The translations under genes were made by a program, and so were the position numbers. Positions 60,601 through 64,000 of a stretch of DNA of 64,000 nt are shown here, one piece after another; positions within the stretch are counted from its first letter, which is position 1, and each line of letters starts with the position of its first letter. Source of the DNA: Flavobacteriales bacterium UBA1494 (GTDB taxonomy: Bacteria > Bacteroidota > Bacteroidia > Flavobacteriales_E > Vicingaceae); assembly GCA_905182175.1 (NCBI GenBank), contig CAJJAT010000001.1:152492-216491 (forward strand), given 5' to 3'. The notes below the pieces were generated by a model. That model was not told the DNA's origin. It saw only the letters and a program-made list of their open reading frames with translations, and searched no databases.

Positions 60601-61680
60601 ATGGAAGAGAACGAGAAACAATCAACACCAGCCGAAAACAATTTAGAACCAAATAAGGAGCAGGCTGTAAATCCCGTTACCGCTGCGCAGGAAATTACTA
60701 TTGCTAAAACAGATGAAGCCGCATTTATGATAAAAGAAACTGCGCTAATGAAAAAAGTAGAGCAGTTGAATGCTGAAATTGCAACCAAATTAATTGGCCA
60801 AAATGATTTAGTAGAAAAAATGACCATTGCTCTTTTTTGTAACGGTCATGCACTTATTGAAGGGGTTCCGGGAATTGCAAAAACACTAGCAGCAAAGCTT
60901 TTTACCAAAGTATTAGACGTTGGCTTTTCTCGAATTCAGTTTACACCTGATTTAATGCCGAGTGACATTATTGGAACCTCTATTTACAATACCAAAACTG
61001 GGGAATTTGAATTTAAGAAAGGCCCTATTTTCTCCAATATTATTTTAATCGATGAAGTAAACCGTGCTCCTGCCAAAACGCAGTCGGCTTTATTTGAAGC
61101 CATGGAAGAGCGCCAAGTTTCTGTAGATGGCACAACGTACAAATTACCTGACCCTTTTATGGTATTGGCCACACAAAACCCTGTAGAACATGAAGGAACC
61201 TATAAACTACCTGAGGCCCAGCTGGACCGCTTCCTATTTAAAATAGACATAGCATATCCTGATTTAGAAGAAGAAATTCAAATTTTACAAGCAGCCCTTA
61301 ATCCCAAAGAGTTTTACAGCTTAGAAAATGTAAAACCTGTGCTTTCTGCGAAAGACATTGCCGACTTTAAAACGACTATTGGGCAAGTAAAAGTTGAAGC
61401 TAATCTGCTCAAATACATTGCACAAATCACTGAAGTTACAAGAGGCAGCAATCAATTATTTTTAGGCGCTTCACCGCGGGCTAGCATCGGAGTTTTAATG
61501 GCTTCTAAAGCTTTAGCTGCAATAAATGGCCGTGATTTTGTAACGCCAGAAGACATAAAAGAATGCCTTTCTCCTATTCTGAAACACCGGTTAATTTTAA
61601 CCCCAGAGAAGGAAATTGAAGGCATTACGATAGACCAAATTATTGATGAAGTTGTAGAGCAAGTTGAAATTCCTCGTTAA
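60601..61680 (+). CDS. MoxR-family AAA+ ATPase
   Basis: AAA+ chaperone-like ATPase. Walker A is ALIEGVPGIAKTLAAKLF, Walker B is IILIDEVNRAPAKTQSALFE, sensor 1 is FMVLATQNPVEHEGTYKLPE followed by AQLDRFLFKIDIAYPD (arginine finger region), and the lid has GASPRASIGVLMASKALAAI. A disordered N-terminal tail of 45 residues, rich in Glu and Asn, is longer than usual. MoxR proteins with DUF58 partners insert metal cofactors or mature protein complexes. The 3' end overlaps DUF58 by 17 bases. Confidence 0.95.
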   Translation: MEENEKQSTPAENNLEPNKEQAVNPVTAAQEITIAKTDEAAFMIKETALMKKVEQLNAEIATKLIGQNDLVEKMTIALFCNGHALIEGVPGIAKTLAAKLFTKVLDVGFSRIQFTPDLMPSDIIGTSIYNTKTGEFEFKKGPIFSNIILIDEVNRAPAKTQSALFEAMEERQVSVDGTTYKLPDPFMVLATQNPVEHEGTYKLPEAQLDRFLFKIDIAYPDLEEEIQILQAALNPKEFYSLENVKPVLSAKDIADFKTTIGQVKVEANLLKYIAQITEVTRGSNQLFLGASPRASIGVLMASKALAAINGRDFVTPEDIKECLSPILKHRLILTPEKEIEGITIDQIIDEVVEQVEIPR

Positions 61681-63007
61681 CATAGGCCAGCCCTTTCTTA
61701 CCACTCGATTTTTGTATGTTGCACTAATCGTTGTGGGAATTTTTGCGCTCGGGTTTCCTTTTCCATTTTTTGAAATGGTTGGCAAAGTACTCTTCATGCT
61801 ATTTTTAGCGATTCTTCTATTCGATATTATTTTCCTTTACGTTGCGCCAAATGAATTAGAAATAAAGCGCATTGTAAAAGAGCAACTCTCTAATGGCGAC
61901 GAGAACACTATTGAATATGAAATCACTGGCAAATTTAACTTTATACCTAGACTGCAACTAATTGATGAATACCCTGCACAATTACAATTGAGAAATTGTA
62001 TTTTACCCATAGAGATTAATGGGAAAGTGTTTAAACAAACAGTTTCCTATTCTATTTTTCCGAAACAGCGAGGAGAATACATTTTTGGGCACATTAAAAT
62101 AATGCAAAGCACAAAGTTTGGCTTGTTAAACAAGATGGTTTCCTTTCCGAGAAACGAAACCATTAAAGTAGTTCCCTCTATTCAGCAGTACAAAAAATTT
62201 AGCTTTTTAGCATACACTAACCGTTTGGAAGAGGCTGGCATTAAAAAGGTTCGAAAAATTGGAAGTTCTACTGATTTTGAACAGATCAACGAATTTCAAC
62301 GGGGAGATAATATTCGAAGAATAAACTGGAAAGCTACTGCTCGTAGGAACACCTTAATGGTGAATCACTACGAAGATCAGAAAGCACAAAACATCTACTT
62401 TCTGTTAGATAAAGGACGAATGATGCACATGCCATTCAACGGTCTCTCATTGTTTGATTATGCGGTAAACTCTTCGCTTTCTATGGCTGGTATTGCGAAA
62501 CACAAAGGCGACAAAGTTGGCTTAATTACATTTTCAGATGTTATTGGAACGTGGTTGCCTGCCCAGTCTATCGGAAATCAAGTATCAAAAATAAGCCAAG
62601 AACTATACCATCAAAAAATAAGACAAAAAGATACTGACTTTTCTCGTCTTTATAAAAACATTCGTCTTAGAATGAAAGGCAGAAGCATGCTTATTATGTA
62701 TACCAACTTTGACTCTATGGTAAGTTTAAACCGTCAAATGAAATACTTGAAAGCAATATCAAAATCTCACTTGTTGGTAATTGTCTCCTTCTTAAATGAA
62801 GAAATTGTAACGCTTGCCAATCACAAAACCAACGGGGAACGAAACTTTTTTGATCAAAGTATTGCTGAAAGATTCCTGCAAGAGAAGCAACGAATTAATC
62901 AAGAATTGAACATGGCAGGGATTTATACAATTTCTACTTTACCAGAAGATTTAACCGTGAACAGCATCAACACTTATTTAAAAATAAAATCGAGGGGTTT
63001 ACTTTAA
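61664..63007 (+). CDS. DUF58-domain protein, MoxR partner
   Basis: A 447-residue protein with two N-terminal helices (TRFLYVALIVVGIFALGFPF and VLFMLFLAILLFDIIFLYVA), a beta-sandwich and a von Willebrand-A-like C-terminal domain. The DUF58 signature FQRGDNIRRINWKATARRN is present and the vWA-like fold starts IYFLLDKGRMMHMPFNGLS; the MIDAS Asp-x-Ser-x-Ser is replaced by DKGRM, so metal binding may be lost. The start is TTG 61664 inside the end of moxR. In related operons DUF58 proteins connect MoxR to substrates in the envelope. Confidence 0.9.
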   Translation: MKFLVNIGQPFLTTRFLYVALIVVGIFALGFPFPFFEMVGKVLFMLFLAILLFDIIFLYVAPNELEIKRIVKEQLSNGDENTIEYEITGKFNFIPRLQLIDEYPAQLQLRNCILPIEINGKVFKQTVSYSIFPKQRGEYIFGHIKIMQSTKFGLLNKMVSFPRNETIKVVPSIQQYKKFSFLAYTNRLEEAGIKKVRKIGSSTDFEQINEFQRGDNIRRINWKATARRNTLMVNHYEDQKAQNIYFLLDKGRMMHMPFNGLSLFDYAVNSSLSMAGIAKHKGDKVGLITFSDVIGTWLPAQSIGNQVSKISQELYHQKIRQKDTDFSRLYKNIRLRMKGRSMLIMYTNFDSMVSLNRQMKYLKAISKSHLLVIVSFLNEEIVTLANHKTNGERNFFDQSIAERFLQEKQRINQELNMAGIYTISTLPEDLTVNSINTYLKIKSRGLL

Positions 63008-63822
63008 TCTAGCTCGGCTTCGGAATTAGACTCCCCTGGAGAACTTCCAAACTCATCTAAATCTGATTTCTGCATATCATCATGAGGTTTAAATATTTCA
63101 TCAAAAGCGCTGTACACCACACAACTCATCAACGGAAGTGCTATAAATATTCCAAGACCACAAGTAAAGACAACCATTACTGCCACCAATAGAGACAATG
63201 CGATAATGCTAAAGAAGTAAGAATAGAAGTGATTACCAACTAGCTTTCTACTGGTTTCCATTGCATTCCAAAACTTAAGCTTTCCTACTACTATCAAAGG
63301 AATTGCAAATATGTAAGAAACATACAGGTACATACCGCCAACAAAGAGCACAACGATTGCGAAAAACATCATCAGCCCATTACTCGCAATATTTGCTTCT
63401 ATTATCTCTCCTAACTCCTCAGGTGTCATACTCTGGTTAAACACTTCGACAAGCTCATACACCGGAAATCCCAAGAGAAATATGAACAATACAAACGGAA
63501 TAAAGAACAAGATAAAAACAAGACGTTGACCGATTATCTCTCCAGCGAATTGAAAGCCCCCAAAAAAGTCTTTTGCATCCTGTGTGCGATCCATGGAGTT
63601 ACCAAGGAATATATAAAACCCTGAAAACAAAATAACACCCAATAAATTAGAAATTAGATTTATATACGGCACGGAACCTGCAAAAATCCCAATCAGAACA
63701 AACAACAACGTCATTCCAACAAGTGGACCCAAGTGCTTTGAGAGCAATTTCCATCCTTTTGAAAAATACTGAGAGGGTTCAAAATTATAACCCGATTGCA
63801 ACAATTCTTTTACTGTTTTCAT
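63004..63822 (-). CDS. Polytopic membrane protein of unknown function
   Basis: A 272-residue protein with six hydrophobic segments, among them LVGMTLLFVLIGIFAGSVPY and FFAIVVLFVGGMYLYVSYIF, and an acidic C-terminal tail (DDMQKSDLDEFGSSPGESNS). The layout is that of DUF975-like or GlpQ-membrane-domain-like proteins with the motif FWNAMETSRKLVGNHFYSYF, common to proteins that follow RDD/MoxR clusters. It is convergent with the DUF58 gene and overlaps its end by four bases. Function unknown. Confidence 0.75.
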   Translation of the reverse strand: MKTVKELLQSGYNFEPSQYFSKGWKLLSKHLGPLVGMTLLFVLIGIFAGSVPYINLISNLLGVILFSGFYIFLGNSMDRTQDAKDFFGGFQFAGEIIGQRLVFILFFIPFVLFIFLLGFPVYELVEVFNQSMTPEELGEIIEANIASNGLMMFFAIVVLFVGGMYLYVSYIFAIPLIVVGKLKFWNAMETSRKLVGNHFYSYFFSIIALSLLVAVMVVFTCGLGIFIALPLMSCVVYSAFDEIFKPHDDMQKSDLDEFGSSPGESNSEAELD

Positions 63823-64000
63823 GAGCGATGTATGGTTTTGATTGTCAAATATAGTATTCTAACTGAAAAGTAGCTACTTAAAATTATTCCCAAAGGATTG
63901 CTTTTCCAAGAAACACTGATATTTCCAAGAAACAATTGTTTCATCGCTTCAGTTGTTCCACAAGCAAAGCACTCTATATGAATAAAGTGTTTAATTGCGC
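63823..64000. other. Promoter region of the membrane protein gene
   Basis: The last 178 bases contain no complete gene. No clear TAnnTTTG box is seen on the minus strand. Confidence 0.35.

Noticed and set aside
1..64000. Stop-codon reassignment or programmed readthrough to explain many in-frame stops
   Set aside because: All three stop codons occur as lesions and all are also used to end intact housekeeping genes here; frameshifts occur in the same zones.

Overview
The window looks like a chromosomal segment of a low-GC member of the Bacteroidota, probably of the Flavobacteriales. Reasons seen in the sequence: several proteins end in type IX secretion (T9SS) sorting domains, there is a PorV/PorQ-like barrel and a TonB-dependent receptor with a carboxypeptidase-regulatory-like N-terminal domain, a bacillithiol enzyme (BshB1) is present, one promoter candidate fits the Bacteroidota -7 consensus TAnnTTTG, and lipoproteins have typical SxxxC-type lipoboxes. 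I saw no rRNA, tRNA, CRISPR array or intact mobile element.

Layout. 1-8.6 kb: accessory envelope genes (TPR protein, lipoproteins, PqqB-like metallo-hydrolase, a tandem SiaB-type kinase, the M3 peptidase Dcp). 9.1-11.4 kb: topoisomerase III. 11.4-18.1 kb: a decay zone with a RAYT transposase remnant, a histidine kinase remnant, an Ig-like/OmpL47-type gene with a stop right after its signal peptide, a frameshifted membrane gene, a 2OG-Fe(II) dioxygenase remnant and a pnuC remnant; inside it sit an intact HxlR regulator and a divergent membrane gene with a palindromic operator. 18.1-26 kb: housekeeping (rsmG, ECF sigma factor, GT2, tgt, lptG, serine hydrolase, FAD oxidoreductase, rpmB). 26-31 kb: bioY and a three-gene surface-glycan group (GT4, formyltransferase fusion, flippase). 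31-33 kb: bshB1, glutathione peroxidase-like gene, group III truncated haemoglobin. 33-45 kb: a minus-strand block of surface genes: NHL lipoprotein, PorV-like barrel, TonB receptor and Ig-like lipoprotein, tightly overlapped, preceded by two large T9SS-type proteins and a T9SS-tagged endonuclease/phosphatase. 45.4-47 kb: a COG2509 flavoprotein. 47-56 kb: a second decay zone holding a partial decayed copy of that flavoprotein gene, a T9SS LamG-type pseudogene with three in-frame stops, an outer-membrane barrel pseudogene and a csaA pseudogene, with intact GNAT, aconitase and DinB genes between them. 56.9-63.8 kb: RDD / SpoIIM / DUF4129 / DUF4350 / MoxR / DUF58 cluster plus a polytopic membrane protein.

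The main theme beyond ordinary genes is unusually heavy, fresh gene decay: about a dozen recognisable pseudogenes, many broken by single nonsense substitutions while the reading frame is otherwise open for hundreds of codons. All three stop codons appear among the lesions and the intact neighbours use the same stops, so this is decay (or conceivably base-call error) rather than codon reassignment. The strongest candidates for something poorly described are the four-gene overlapping surface operon at 32.9-39.4 kb and the double-domain SiaB-like kinase/pseudokinase at 5.0 kb, whose upstream region and first codons are tandemly duplicated.
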